Shown: one piece after another, positions 1-9,804 of the stretch
Layout: every line of letters starts with the position of its first letter
Numbering within the stretch: the first letter of the stretch is position 1
Assembly (NCBI GenBank): GCA_034359265.1
Contig: CP136890.1
Location: 50,487,001 to 50,551,000 of the forward strand
Length of the DNA: 64,000 nucleotides
From: Canna indica
Taxonomy: Eukaryota; Streptophyta; Magnoliopsida; Zingiberales; Cannaceae
Direction: 5' to 3'
The notes under the pieces: generated by a model
Told to the model about the DNA's origin: nothing
The model's database searches: none
Seen by the model: the letters and a program-made list of their open reading frames with translations, nothing else
Position numbers and translations under genes: made by a program

Positions 1-543
1 AAAAGTCTTTTATTTAGGTCTAGGCTTTGAGGTCTATAAATACTTCATTATTATGTATTTTTGAGAACTTTCGAATACATTACTTTGCTTATGTAAATTG
101 TGAGGAATTGATCTTCTCAGTTTATTCCAAGAGCTTGTTAACTTACAAGTCTTGTGCTTGTGGCGTTTCTTGGTTCTTGTTTGTTTGATCTAGGTTGCTA
201 ATTGCATGTCAATTAGAGGTCTAGTAGGAAAACTCAATCCCATTATCTAGATTGCCTTCTACATTGTTAGATGGAGGTCTATTAGGATACCTATCTTTAA
301 TTTCTTGTTTTACTTGTTTTCTCATCGTTTCATCATCAAACTCCCATCCGGCCATACCCATCTTCACATACCCTCTTCCAAAAACCGACCTAAACCTCAA
401 ACTCTCACCTTCTCCTTGCTTTCCCCATCAAGATCCGTATCACCATCTTTAATGCAAGAGAAGATAACAGCTCAAAGGAAAAAAAGAGAGTATATGTTAT
501 TTACATACTGCGAATCCTTCTTATTTCTTCATAACGTTGATGC
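1..543. other. No gene; possible LTR-like promoter remnant
   Basis: No coding signal stands out. A TATA-like motif (TCTATAAATA) near position 33 is followed by T-rich text of the kind found downstream of the TATA box in plant LTRs, but neither LTR end nor a primer-binding site is visible, so assignment as an LTR piece is a guess. The two short overlapping plus-strand frames around 252-547 look random. Confidence 0.25.
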
Positions 544-1014
544 CTAACACGAGAAATGTGTGCTCCTCAACGTTCTCTTTCGTTTTTCCAGAATTCCAGC
601 AACCTTTCTGCGTGCCCTGGAAGTGTTGTTCTGAGCTAGCCAAGAGATGCTTCTGTTTGATTTCTCCTCCTCCCCCACTTCCCTCAGCTTCGTCTGATCA
701 CTGATGCAGATCGAGAATCGGACGACGGCCGCGTTCTCCTTGTTCCGCGCACATGAATTCTCCCTTATGATGCTAAGCATGGTAGCAAGGCCTCTAGTCT
801 CGGCGATCTCCTCGATCGCCTCTTGGTCGCTCGATAGCAATGCGAGGATCGCTAGTGACTCATCCACGAGCGACTGATGAACGATGGCCTTCAAGACTAC
901 GCCAATGACCCCTACCCTCACCGCCTTCCCACGGTTTTCGTGAACTTGTAGGGATGCCAAAGTGAATATAATGGTGCTTGGTGAAAACCGTGAAGAAATC
1001 TTGGTTGTTTTCAT
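544..1014 (-). pseudogene. U-box/ARM-repeat E3 ligase fragment (C-terminal ARM repeats)
   Basis: The 156-residue frame resembles the C-terminal armadillo repeats of plant U-box (PUB) ubiquitin ligases. Recognisable blocks in order are HENRGKAVRVGVIG (about residue 26), VDESLAILALLSSDQEAIEE (about 51), ARNKENAAVV (about 89) and a closing ARM helix LAQNNTSRARRKVAGILEKR (about 126). In the family these repeats bind substrates or regulators, while the U-box that recruits E2 enzymes lies N-terminal. No U-box and no earlier ARM repeats are found upstream (1015-1140), and the first 20 residues are not ARM-like, so the ATG is probably accidental. The normal glycine/serine pattern of the penultimate repeat is degraded. 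I read it as a truncated gene copy; a 3' exon of a gene with distant upstream exons is possible but less likely. Confidence 0.6.
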
Positions 1015-1255
1015 GAAATATTTTCATAATGGCTCAAGCCTAGGCTGGTATTGGAACTGGATCAAGTTAAAAAATTCTCAGGTTCACGAATAATATAGTT
1101 TCCTACTTGATGTCAAACAGTATCTTACTCCGACTAACAAGTGTTTTTTGCCGAAATCAGTTATTAGTCTTCCATGTAGTTTCATCAATAAATGCTGCGC
1201 AAATATTTCTGTCAATGTTTATGTAGATTGTTGGTTTCATGAAATTGTTCTGCAG

Positions 1256-2058
1256 GCAAGTGTTCATACACCTGGATTAGGATTTGTCTTACTACATCAT
1301 GTAATGGGAGAGACTGATGGAGAACGTGGTGCTTGGTCGTACGTATTTATTCCCATCTCTACTATATTTTCTACTTTGACATTGCCAAGCTTGGTTGATT
1401 TTCCCACTCTCACTTTCACTAAGAATGGAAATGTTTAATTTGACTATTGTAATCCATATATGTGACATATGGCTTCAGACAATGTTCAATTTGAAGACAT
1501 CTAATTCTTGTATCTGATCTTTTATGGTGAATATAATGAAAAAATGCAATTTCTTTATAACTCATGAGTAATTTTGTTGTCTTTTTATGTGCTCCTATCT
1601 TTTGTTCACCGCTATTGCAGTTATATTTAGAAAAAAAATATAGTTAACTGTTTAGGTACTTGTGACTTATTTGTTTAGGAATTCTGGTTTAGGTACTTCA
1701 GAATTCCATTGTGGCTTTTGATTTATTTGGTTGTTTGCAGACTATGCATTGTACTGCAAAGTATGGATTTAGTTTTCATGATTCTTTAGCTGATGAGTAT
1801 AATCTGATTATCATGTTCAATTGATTGACTTTTTGTTTATTTTTAAGAAGTAGTTGTCTTTATTGATTAGGTTGCTCAAATTATAATTGATGAATTGATT
1901 GTGTTAGCCAAGGGGTAAGTCTTGTCTAATTTGATTGTGTTGGATATGATTTTATCCTGCTGACATTTGATTCCATCACACAGGTTGTACTGCTTGATGG
2001 AACAGAGGTGCGTTCCTCAGTTGTTCTGTCAAATGCAACAACATATAGGACTTTTATG
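1256..2058 (+). pseudogene. PYROXD2-like FAD oxidoreductase, two exons of a broken gene
   Basis: Two exon-like segments match PYROXD2-type (phytoene-desaturase-like) FAD-dependent oxidoreductases. Exon one (1256-1342) follows a TTCTGCAG acceptor and ends before a GT donor; it encodes VLLHHVMGETDGERGAWSY, a hallmark block of the family. Exon two (1984-2058) follows CACAG and ends ATG|GTATAA; it encodes LLDGTEVRSSVVLSNAT then YRTFM. In intact homologues a long glycine-rich segment lies between these two blocks. I could not find it in the 640 bases between them, and no further exon is evident after 2058. The exon borders and reading frames are nevertheless clean. Inference: a decayed or rearranged partial gene rather than a working one. 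Substrate is not known for the plant family members. Confidence 0.6.
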
Positions 2059-2993
2059 GTATAACAACATCCTTTGATTTGCTGCCATATCAGATTTTGT
2101 TAATTCCTATTTTTTGTATAGGGTGATTGTTTACATTGTTGAATGGAAGTTTTAGGTAAAGCAATTAGCAGTCAATTATTCTACATCATAATTAAAGAAG
2201 AAAATAACAAGAGCAGAGTAATGACATAATGAATAACACCATATTCTCATCTCTCCAGTACACAACCAAAGAACAAGGTCATCCAGACTGGTTGGATCAA
2301 CTGATCCCGTATGTTCCTTTTGCAAGGGCCTCATCAACTAAATATCAAATGACTTTTCATGTTGATTTACATAAATGGGAAGACAAGGACTTATCATAAC
2401 TAGTGTTATCAGTTGAAGAACAAGGTTTGCATTATATGTGGTCATCTCCTTTCTTCCACATTAATTATTGTTTTTAAAATAAAATATATTAGAAAAACCC
2501 CATTAAGTAATTCTTGTGGTGAAGACTGAAGAGAGAGAGAGAGAGAGAGAGGAGAACCAAAAACTATAAAGTGCTTTTAATTCCTTGGCTATCTTGTTCT
2601 TGTGACTAACAACCAGTAGGGAGTGCAAACTTGGCAAAATAAAGTGCTTTTAATACTGCCAAAAAGATTGTGCATGATTTACTTGTTGTGTCAACCTTCA
2701 AGACGCAAGAACAAGTGATAGTGATATATAAATTGGGGAAAAACAAAAGTAAATAGTACATGTATAACCCAGGACAAAAAAGGAGGGACGTCCTAGGATA
2801 AAGTTTCCAAAAAAAGCCACTTGATTTTAGATGCAAAAAAGGAGCAGATGATACTCTACATCATCTGTTGGCTCATCTGTTGGCTTATCTATCTGTTAGA
2901 AAACACCTATGCAGACTGCACAGAGAAGATAAAAAGGTTAAGAGGTTTCTACTCAGCACATTCTAGCTCAATTATCTCATCTCTTCTTCAAAT
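2059..2993. other. Non-coding interval with a (GA)n microsatellite
   Basis: No recognisable coding sequence. A GA dinucleotide run occupies about 2530-2551. The short frames 2606-2836 (minus) and 2821-3033 (plus) have no family resemblance. Confidence 0.5.
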
Positions 2994-3954
2994 TCAAGCC
3001 CTCAACTTATTTTCACTTCTAAATTTCTCATAGGGCAAAAAACCCTTTTCACATCTGCTCTTGCTAGCTTTGACAGGATAGAAAGCTGAGGTTTTGCTTC
3101 GCTTTAGCTTGGCAGTGCTCGAGAGCTCCTGAATTCTTGAACCTTCGGTGACTATAATGCGATTGCTATCGCCCATACTAGTGTCCATCCAAGCAGAATG
3201 TAAGTTGGGACTGATTGCTTCATTTTGGCCAATTGTTTTAGTAATAGTTTCTTTACCGGTATGAGGTAGATCTTGTCTCAAACTCATGTTGAGTTTGGTG
3301 AATGAGATTCCATTCAAAGTTTCCCATAAAGGCACTGGAGCAAATAATTCAGCATTTGCCTTCATCTAAACATCGGTATGGACCCAAATGTAGTTAGTAG
3401 AATGTATCGTACCATCCAGTGTTATTCCTCTTGCAGCAATTTTGTGGTTGGGAAGTATCAATGCTGGATCTAAATTCTGCACGCCCATGTCAGTTTTTTT
3501 TTCCTGAGAGCAAGCAGTGGCTCTTGGAACTGACTTGAAACACTGTGTTGCACTTCCATCATCTGAGGAGCATATTTCTTGAGACTTGTTGACAAAGACT
3601 GTTCTTCCAAAGAGGTTCAGAACAGTTGATTGTGTTTCTACTGGTGAACGTTCATTCTCCTGGAATGATGCCAAATCTAACTCATAAGGATTAAGAATGA
3701 TTTCATTCTCCTACTGTATTTATAAAGGAAAAAAAAAAGGATTAAGAATATACCATTGGAGCTTCATTTATCTTAGTAGATGCCAAGTCGAGTGACAAAA
3801 TTCTATCAACTGCCACAGCTGATGAGGTAAGAGAGCAATATCCATTCTCTTGTTCACTCGGTGAGAGTTCTTCTAGATCTGATTGATGGTGTAATGTCTG
3901 AGCTTACGAGGAAATGGGTGTACTGGCTTTCGCTTCGGTCGAGGAGGAGGAATC

Positions 3955-4165
3955 TCAATAAACTTTTCAGTGTCCGCCTCACGATCAACCTATACATTGT
4001 AAGGCAGTCAAATCAGGAGGTACGCAACGATAATTTTCCCATAATTATGGATGCATCAGAATGGAAGAAAAATAATTGCTGGAGGAAGAATTGCACACCT
4101 TTGAGAAAAACTTGTGTATGACTTCGAATCTGAATGGCAGTTTTGGTGTCAATATGTTCTGGAGA
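3955..4165. repeat. Direct repeat copy 1 (REVEILLE exon 3 plus intron) flanking copia element 1
   Basis: About 210 bases nearly identical by eye to 7143-7355, in the same orientation. It holds the following intron and a decayed exon 3 (4099-4159) that reads HIDTKTAIQIRSHT and then loses frame through a 2-base deletion in the run before TTTTTCTCAAAG. Its outer edge coincides with the start of exon 4; its inner edge, near the exon 3 acceptor, abuts copia polyprotein sequence. Confidence 0.85.
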
Positions 4166-4313
4166 ATGAGTTCATGAGATGATGAAGTATCATGATCAAT
4201 GTCAAGATGTGTGATGGGGATGGGAAAAAAGGTTTTTTGAGGAGATGAAGTGTCGAATGGATATATGTGCTCAACAAATACTATATTTCTGGAAATGACA
4301 ATGGAATGAGTTC

Positions 4314-4613
4314 TTATATCATAAACCTTATAACTTTTTTACCATAAGGGTATCCTATGAATGTGCATTCTCTAGCTCTTTCATCAAACTTAAGTATGCC
4401 TTGTTTGAGAGTGCTCACATAACATAAACACCAAAAATATCTTAGATGGGACAAGTTTGATGTTTTTTGATACATCTTTTCAAATGGACTGAAATTGTCT
4501 ATGCTAGAGCTAGGAATTCTATTTATCAAATATGTGGCTGTTAGAATGCAGTCACCCCAGAAATGGAGAGGAAGCTTTGATTGGTACTTAAGACTTCTAG
4601 CTACATTTAACAA
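4314..4613 (-). pseudogene. Copia element 1 integrase C-terminal part
   Basis: 99 codons reading [20 protein letters not shown], then [10 protein letters not shown] and [10 protein letters not shown], the standard copia segment after the catalytic glutamate. The stretch between here and 4717, including the glutamate block, is readable only in shifted frames with stops, so the integrase is broken. Downstream text (4165-4313) is the hydrophilic linker that precedes RT. Confidence 0.8.
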
Positions 4614-4716
4614 ATGCCTATGCTTGCGCTCTACTATGGCATTCTGTTGTGGAGTTTCAACACAAGAACTCTAGTGGATGATGCCCTGATCATCTAGGTA
4701 AGAATTTAAGGTTATG

Positions 4717-6147
4717 TTAAAAGAACTCACTTCCATTGTCAGACCTAAGAATCTTGATGTTTCTTTTGAACTGATTTTGCACTAGTTTAATGAAGTTGAT
4801 GACTAAGTTTGGAACTTGGCTTTTGGTGGAAAAGAGATATGTCCAGCAACATCTAGAATAGTCATCCACGATAGTTAAAAAATATGAATTGCCATCATAA
4901 GTGGGAATCTTATGAGGTCCCCATACATCAAAATGAACAAGCTCAAAAGGTTCTGCAGTTTTATTTGATCTTTGAGGAAAAGATAAAATGCATTGTTTGG
5001 AAATAGGCCAAACATTGCAATACAATGAGTCTACTTTACCAAGTTCAGGAATAACATTTGACATCAATTTCATTTTTTCTATAGACATATGTCCTAAACG
5101 CATGTGCCACAAGGCCAAAGAATTCAAAGGAACTTTAGAAGCAAAAGTACTTGATTTATTTTGTTGCTGGTTGGTATGGCTAGAAGCTCCACTCAAGTAG
5201 TACAACCCATATTCCTCCCTACCACTCCTCAAAACCTTCATTGAGGTGAGGTCCTGGATAATGAAATTTTCAAGGTTAAATGTAATGAAACAATTTAACT
5301 CCTTGGTAAGTTTGCTCACTGAAAGTAAATTGAATTTGAAAGATGGGACAGATAGGATGTTAAGAAGCTTAATGTGCTTGCTAATGTAGGCTGTTCCTAT
5401 TTGGGATACATTTGCGGAAGTGCCATCTGGTAGAGTCACTTTGCTACTTTGTGTTGAGGATAAAGGATTTTCTAAGGTAATACTTGATGAGGTAATGTGA
5501 TCGGTGGATCCATTGTCTAGTATCCAAGCAATAGATAGAGAATGTGCAGCTGAACAAAGATGAGATTTAGTTATACCTGCCATGTTTACATAGTGCTGAC
5601 TTGAGCTGCTTTGGCTTATCATATTCAACAAAACTTTGTATTGATCTTCAGTAAAGCCTCTAAGTTTCTTCTCTTGCTCAGAATTGGTTTCTTTCGCAGC
5701 TTCAGTCATGTCACCACTGTCACTCAATGACATATGCACATTGTTGACCAGTTTATCAGTTACAGGACTGCTCCCATTTTGTTCAACCATCTTCATTTTT
5801 CCTTTGTAGAATTTGTGGCCAGGAGGGAAGCCGTGAAGCCTATAACACACATCTTTGGTGTGTCCTGATCGCTGACAATATTCACAAAATTTCTTGCTTT
5901 GATTCTGAAATTTGCCTTTTCCATACTTCGGGTTGAAGCTTTGATTCTGATAACTACTGTTGAGAGCCACAGACTCAATGCTTGAACTCATTCCTGTTCC
6001 AACTTGTCTCTGCGTCTCTTCTTGCTCGAGCATGGAATATACTTGAGCAATTGTAGGCAGAGGCTTCATCAACAAGATTTGGCCCCTAATTCCCACATAA
6101 GTCTCGTTGAGTCCCATAAGAAATTGTCTCAGCCGGGTTTTCTCCAT
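4717..6147 (-). CDS. Copia element 1 Gag C-terminus, protease, pre-integrase, integrase core
   Basis: 476 codons. Order: UBN2-type Gag tail (LNETYVGIRGQILLMKPLP), CCHC zinc knuckle CEYCQRSGHTKDVC followed by YRLHGFPPGH (about residues 88-112), aspartic protease with ILDNGSTDHIT (about 210), GAG-pre-integrase LWHMRLGHMS (about 347), and integrase core ending in ILRSDNGSEFF, which holds the second catalytic aspartate. The protease motif reads D-N-G where active copia proteases have D-S-G or D-T-G, so it is probably inactive. The frame then breaks; the rest of the integrase lies in 4314-4613. Confidence 0.85.
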   Translation of the reverse strand: MEKTRLRQFLMGLNETYVGIRGQILLMKPLPTIAQVYSMLEQEETQRQVGTGMSSSIESVALNSSYQNQSFNPKYGKGKFQNQSKKFCEYCQRSGHTKDVCYRLHGFPPGHKFYKGKMKMVEQNGSSPVTDKLVNNVHMSLSDSGDMTEAAKETNSEQEKKLRGFTEDQYKVLLNMISQSSSSQHYVNMAGITKSHLCSAAHSLSIAWILDNGSTDHITSSSITLENPLSSTQSSKVTLPDGTSANVSQIGTAYISKHIKLLNILSVPSFKFNLLSVSKLTKELNCFITFNLENFIIQDLTSMKVLRSGREEYGLYYLSGASSHTNQQQNKSSTFASKVPLNSLALWHMRLGHMSIEKMKLMSNVIPELGKVDSLYCNVWPISKQCILSFPQRSNKTAEPFELVHFDVWGPHKIPTYDGNSYFLTIVDDYSRCCWTYLFSTKSQVPNLVINFIKLVQNQFKRNIKILRSDNGSEFF

Positions 6148-6153
6148 ATTTTC

Positions 6154-6726
6154 CTACCTAGTTTTGCAATTGCAGTATGAACCGGCATCTACGGCATCTA
6201 ATTCGTCCCAAAACCCCTTTAACTTTGTGTAATACACTGATATAGTCAAGTTATTTTGCCGAGTGTTGCTAATTTGCAGCTGAATGTTGAAGACCCTCGG
6301 TTCATTGCAGCGTGCACCAAAGCGATCTTCTAGATCGATCCACATGAAGTGTGCTGTCTTCGCATAGATCACACTCGGGCTCAATTCCGGGGCAATTGAA
6401 TGCAGGATCCATGATCGGACCATATCGTTGCATCTTCTCCAAAGATTGTATTGAGGAGAGGATACATCTGGTTCTGTGATCGTTCCATTAACAAACCCTA
6501 GTTTGTTCTTTGCTGAGAGGGATATTAACATCGATTCCCTCCACGGTAGGTAATTTTCATGACCTTTAAGTTGAATTGAAATCATTGACATACCCGGATG
6601 ATCATGCCTTTGTAGGTAGTATGGGTTGTCTTGGATCTCAACAACTTCCGACGGGCTGCCGCTTCCCTGGATGCTTTGCGATTCGCCCACAACTGACCTA
6701 GCAGCTTTTCTGCGATTTCTGGCCAT
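6154..6726 (-). CDS. Copia element 1 Gag N-terminal region
   Basis: 190 codons starting at the first ATG after the primer-binding site. It carries the copia Gag signatures NPYYLQRHDHPG, LKGHENYLPWRESM and FVNGTITEP, followed by a UBN2-like helical region. Gag packages element RNA into cytoplasmic particles. The frame ends at a single stop just before the next frame begins at 6147, so one nonsense change separates Gag from the rest of the polyprotein. Confidence 0.8.
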   Translation of the reverse strand: MARNRRKAARSVVGESQSIQGSGSPSEVVEIQDNPYYLQRHDHPGMSMISIQLKGHENYLPWRESMLISLSAKNKLGFVNGTITEPDVSSPQYNLWRRCNDMVRSWILHSIAPELSPSVIYAKTAHFMWIDLEDRFGARCNEPRVFNIQLQISNTRQNNLTISVYYTKLKGFWDELDAVDAGSYCNCKTR

Positions 6727-7142
6727 CGGTGGAATTCGATCGACAAATTTGATCTAGACGAGCATCTTGATTTGAGGATGAGCTTTGATTGATTACTCCT
6801 GCTCTGATACCATGTTGTGAAAAGGGATCTACTGGCTCATCGACTCAAGAAGAAAAAAAAAGGAAGCTTCACAGAGCTTTTATTCAAAAGGGGAAAATAG
6901 AGTTACACATAGCAAGCAGTCGAAGCCTTCTTTTACAGAAGGAAATAAAACTTCTTGACCTAATAAGCTAGCTTATTACACAGCAGCTTTTATAGTTTCA
7001 GATATCAGCTAATATTAGTAAAATGGCATTTATGCCCTTGGATGTAAAGAATATATGAACACTTATGTAAAACTAAAAATGTAATTACACACTGAAAATA
7101 AAACTATGATGCTGAAATAGAAACTATCTTACATATTGCATG

Positions 7143-7355
7143 TCTTAATAACTTTTTAGTGTCTGCCTCACGATCAACCTATACATTGTAAGGCAGTCAA
7201 ATCAAGAGGAACGCAACGATAATTTTCCCATAATTATGGATGCATCAGAATGGAAGAGAAATAATTGCGGGAGGAAGAATTGCACACCTTTGAGAAAAAC
7301 TTTTGTGCATGACTTCGAATCTGAATGACAATTTTGGTGCCAATATTTTCTGCAG
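7143..7355. repeat. Direct repeat copy 2 (REVEILLE exon 3 plus intron) flanking copia element 1
   Basis: Partner of 3955-4165. This copy keeps exon 3 in frame. At its inner edge it directly meets the start of the copia 5' LTR at about 7140. Confidence 0.85.
7288..7349 (-). pseudogene. REVEILLE pseudogene exon 3 (MYB recognition helix), better-preserved copy
   Basis: It follows a CTGCAG acceptor and ends AAG|GTGTGC. It reads NIGTKIVIQIRSHAQKFFSK, close to the SHAQKFF signature of LHY/REVEILLE MYB domains. It forms part of the upstream member of the duplication flanking copia element 1. Confidence 0.85.
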
Positions 7356-7770
7356 GTATACTCTAAATTAGAATAAATATAAGTTCCATAGCCTGATCTA
7401 AAGATAACTGATTACTAATGAATAGGAACCTTGTATTCAACACCAAGAACGACCATGGAGTTGTATGGCTTCCAGAAACTTTTCATGCTCTTCTTCTGTC
7501 CATCTTTCTCTCTACTTAGTTATCGTGTAAGGTTTCCTTACCTAATTCATGAGAATCATAATACAATGAGAATCTAGCTGATCAGTGAAAGATTATCACA
7601 AGATTTAAAAGTTTGAACGAGATAAATACCTTAATCTGCAAATCCGCTGTTGAAGAATCCTGCTTCATCATCTGAAGGTCATCAACAATTGGTCTTTTAT
7701 CGACAAATAGTTGCTTATTTGGAAAATGGATAATATTTGTAGATGAAACACAATTATCCTGCGCATCCAA

Positions 7771-7974
7771 CAGAATGAATATATATATGAGACTTCACTT
7801 TCCAAATTAGATAGAAACACATCTGTCAATCTGTGACTATAAATTTAGCTAGAACTGCTTATCAATCTTGCAACCAACATATGTAACTGTCTAATTCTTG
7901 ATATAGTATTCAGTATCACTAAAAGATAGAACATCCTGGACAAAAATGAAGATGTAGTTGCCTCATAGGATCAA
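7771..7974. other. Non-coding junction between REVEILLE exon 1 and copia element 2
   Basis: No feature seen. Copia homology stops just after YVDDLILTGNSESVIQSFKN (near 7970), and the sequence then becomes AT-rich, host-like flank. Confidence 0.4.
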
Positions 7975-8436
7975 ACATATTGTTTTTGAAGCTTTGGATC
8001 ACACTTTCACTATTTCCTGTAAGAATCAGATCGTCTACATATTAGCAAGCAAATAAAATATTTTCTTCACTTCTCAAAGTGTAGAGAGTGTGATCATTAA
8101 GACTTAAACCTTGACCAATAAAATATTGGTCTATCTTTTGATACCAAGCCCGTGGGGCTTGTCTTAGGCCATACAGAACTTTCCTCAACCGGTATACTTT
8201 TCCTTCATCCCCTTTCTTAACAAAGCCTTGTGGTTGACAGACGTATACTTCTTCAGTCAAATCCCCATTTTAAAAAGCGGGTTTAACATCTAATTGGAAG
8301 ATTTTCCAATTTCTAAAAGCTGCCAAAGCTATCAGAACTCTAATTGTCACCATCCTGGCCACTGGTGCAAAAATTTCTTGGAAATCAACCCCTTCCATTT
8401 GCATAAAGTCTTTAGCTACTAACCTTGTTTTATACT
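7975..8436 (-). pseudogene. Copia element 2 reverse transcriptase, second part
   Basis: Resumes with YKTRLVAKDFMQMEGVDFQE and IFAPVARM, then QLDVKPAF, PQGFVKKGDEGKVYRLRKVL and YGLRQAPRAWYQKI (frame 8042-8260). The catalytic YVDD is at 8030-8041, one stop codon after that frame. The first DVKPAF aspartate block and YVDD are both present, but stops and an early end near 7975 make it dead. Confidence 0.85.
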
Positions 8437-9293
8437 ACAGGAACATGTACCTTGAACCTCGCTCTGATAATCAAAGATAGGTTGTGTTGCTTCCTCCACC
8501 TCCCCATCCTGAGAAATTAGGTCCCACCTAATTTTTGTAGGGTTGACGCTTTCAGAATGATCGTCTGATGTATCCCATACGGGCAAGTCGTCCAGGAAGT
8601 TGTCGTGGAGAGTCATGAAATGATGTTGTGCTGCACGGACATCTTCTTCATCATATTCACTGTCAAAGTCCTGCTCATAGTTATAATCACAGTATGTCAT
8701 ACCTGCGAACTCCTCAGTAATGTCATTATCTTGGGTCGCAGCTTCCGGTGTGATAGCATAATCAGCGAATTGAACCGCTAATGAGCCATCAGTTCTGGTC
8801 CGAATACTGGATGTTTGCGGATTTTTAGTTACCACAATAGAAGCGGGTCGGATAATCCATTGCTGACCCTGTAAGCTTTCCGTTGTGCGGATTTGTCCCG
8901 GGATTGCACGGATCCTTCTGCTTGCTAAGTGATCCGCTACATGCTGAACATTGTAACGGAAGTTGGTATGGCTGGTATTGGATAATCGGCCAATAAGAGA
9001 TCGAGAGAGCAAGTGCTCTCTCCTCCTTGCCATCCTTGATAACCATGTGTTTGGATGACCAGTTGGATGTGCTCCCGGAAGTCATGGATACTTATAGTAA
9101 TGTCCGGGGCAGTGTATGCTAACTGCGTACCGGATGTAAGGTCCACTTCCATGGAACTAATCACGGCGCGGTCATCTGACCATCTGGTGTCTCGAAGTAA
9201 GATCAAAGCAGTAACACCGGCGCTTCGTCGGTGTAGAGGATGGAGTCGAACCATAACCATGCCCATGTGAAGGTGTTGAAGTCCTTCCTGCAC
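8419..9293 (-). pseudogene. Badnavirus ORF3 movement-protein region and following linker, broken
   Basis: Two frames. 8937-9293 (118 codons) contains GMVMVRLHPLHRRSAG, LLRDTRWSDDRAVISSMEVD and DFREHIQLVIQTHGY, the conserved 30K-type movement region. The frame then shifts, and 8419-9033 carries GRLSNTSHTNFRYNVQHVAD, followed by an acidic, poorly conserved linker (DYNYEQDFDSEYDEEDVRAA). The viral text ends at about 8437; the last residues of the frame are copia. The movement protein forms tubules for cell-to-cell spread in live badnaviruses; this copy is interrupted. Confidence 0.85.
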
Positions 9294-9688
9294 TAATAGA
9301 TTATAGCTTTGGTCGGTAATAAAAGGAGTTCAACTTGCGAACCTTCTGTGACCAGGATGCGCTCATCCGAGTAGTGCTGGTACACTCGATGAGTCCTTTC
9401 AGACCAACCGGCCTGATACAAAGTTTCTGCCGGGACTTGCTGTGCTCGTTGGTATTGTGAGATTGAGAGCTCAGCTTCCGGATTTAGTTGTGATTCCAGG
9501 CTACGTCTAAAGCCTGTCCTTCTGTTGTTGTTAGACATTCGCCGTTGTACCTCATGGCGTAGTCTGTTGCTCAGACGATAACTTCGAATTTGGTCATCTA
9601 TCGTCGGTTGGCGGTTCTCTCCGCCGGATATGGAAGGTCTAGGGGCCAAGACCTCCGTTCTTGTTGATGTTCTTGCTGCGGTTGTCAT
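9293..9688 (-). pseudogene. Badnavirus ORF3 N-terminal domain, broken
   Basis: 131 codons opening the large polyprotein. The basic, arginine-rich segment (residues about 30-65) and the motif YQHYSDERILVTEGSQ (about residue 103) are typical of the badnavirus ORF3 N-terminus. The frame stops just before the movement-protein region, which continues in another frame at 9293, so a frameshift separates them. Confidence 0.8.
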
Positions 9689-9804
9689 TTTTGTTTGGCT
9701 CTTTCTTTTTCTTGTTCAAAAATGACTTTAGGATCCTTGAAGACGTAGAGCTTTCCTTGTGTCTTTGGAATTTTCTTTTCCGAAGCGTCTCCGATCTTCA
9801 ATTG

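Larger units (their letters stand above)
4160..7140 (-). mobile_element. Ty1/copia element 1, 5' LTR to integrase, 3'-truncated
   Basis: Minus-strand copia element. The LTR spans about 6813-7140 and is followed at once by the initiator-Met primer-binding site TGGTATCAGAGC (6801-6812). Gag starts at 6726, then protease, GAG-pre-integrase and integrase down to about 4314. The polyprotein stops matching near 4165, in the linker between integrase and reverse transcriptase. There is no RT, RNase H, polypurine tract or 3' LTR. The LTR starts TGCAAT rather than the TGTTGT expected from its ACAACA end, so its outer few bases may also be missing. The element lies between two copies of host exon/intron sequence rather than between 5-bp target duplications. 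Confidence 0.85.
2994..7770 (-). pseudogene. REVEILLE/LHY-type MYB-like transcription factor pseudogene, interrupted by copia
   Basis: A multi-exon relic of a REVEILLE (LHY/CCA1-like) single-MYB clock-associated transcription factor. Exon 1 (7630-7770) begins MDAQDNCVSS. Exon 2 (7430-7541) encodes VRKPYTITK, a stop, RERWTEEEHEKFLEA and HGRSWC, a stop. Exon 3 (7288-7349) encodes the DNA-recognition end QIRSHAQKFFSK. Exon 4 (3754-3962) encodes IEIPPPRPKRKPVHPFPRKL, the diagnostic REVEILLE motif, then frameshifts, with LEELSPSEQENGY in the next frame. Exon 5 (2994-3676) carries LNLFGRTVFV and, after a TAG at 3366-3368, the C-terminal GFLPYEKF, a decayed form of the family's FVPYKRC. Splice sites are GT-AG. 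Stops at 7512-7514 (TAG) and 7437-7439 (TGA) sit where Q and R codons are expected. A truncated copia separates exon 3 from exon 4, and exon 3 is duplicated at 4099-4159. Confidence 0.85.
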
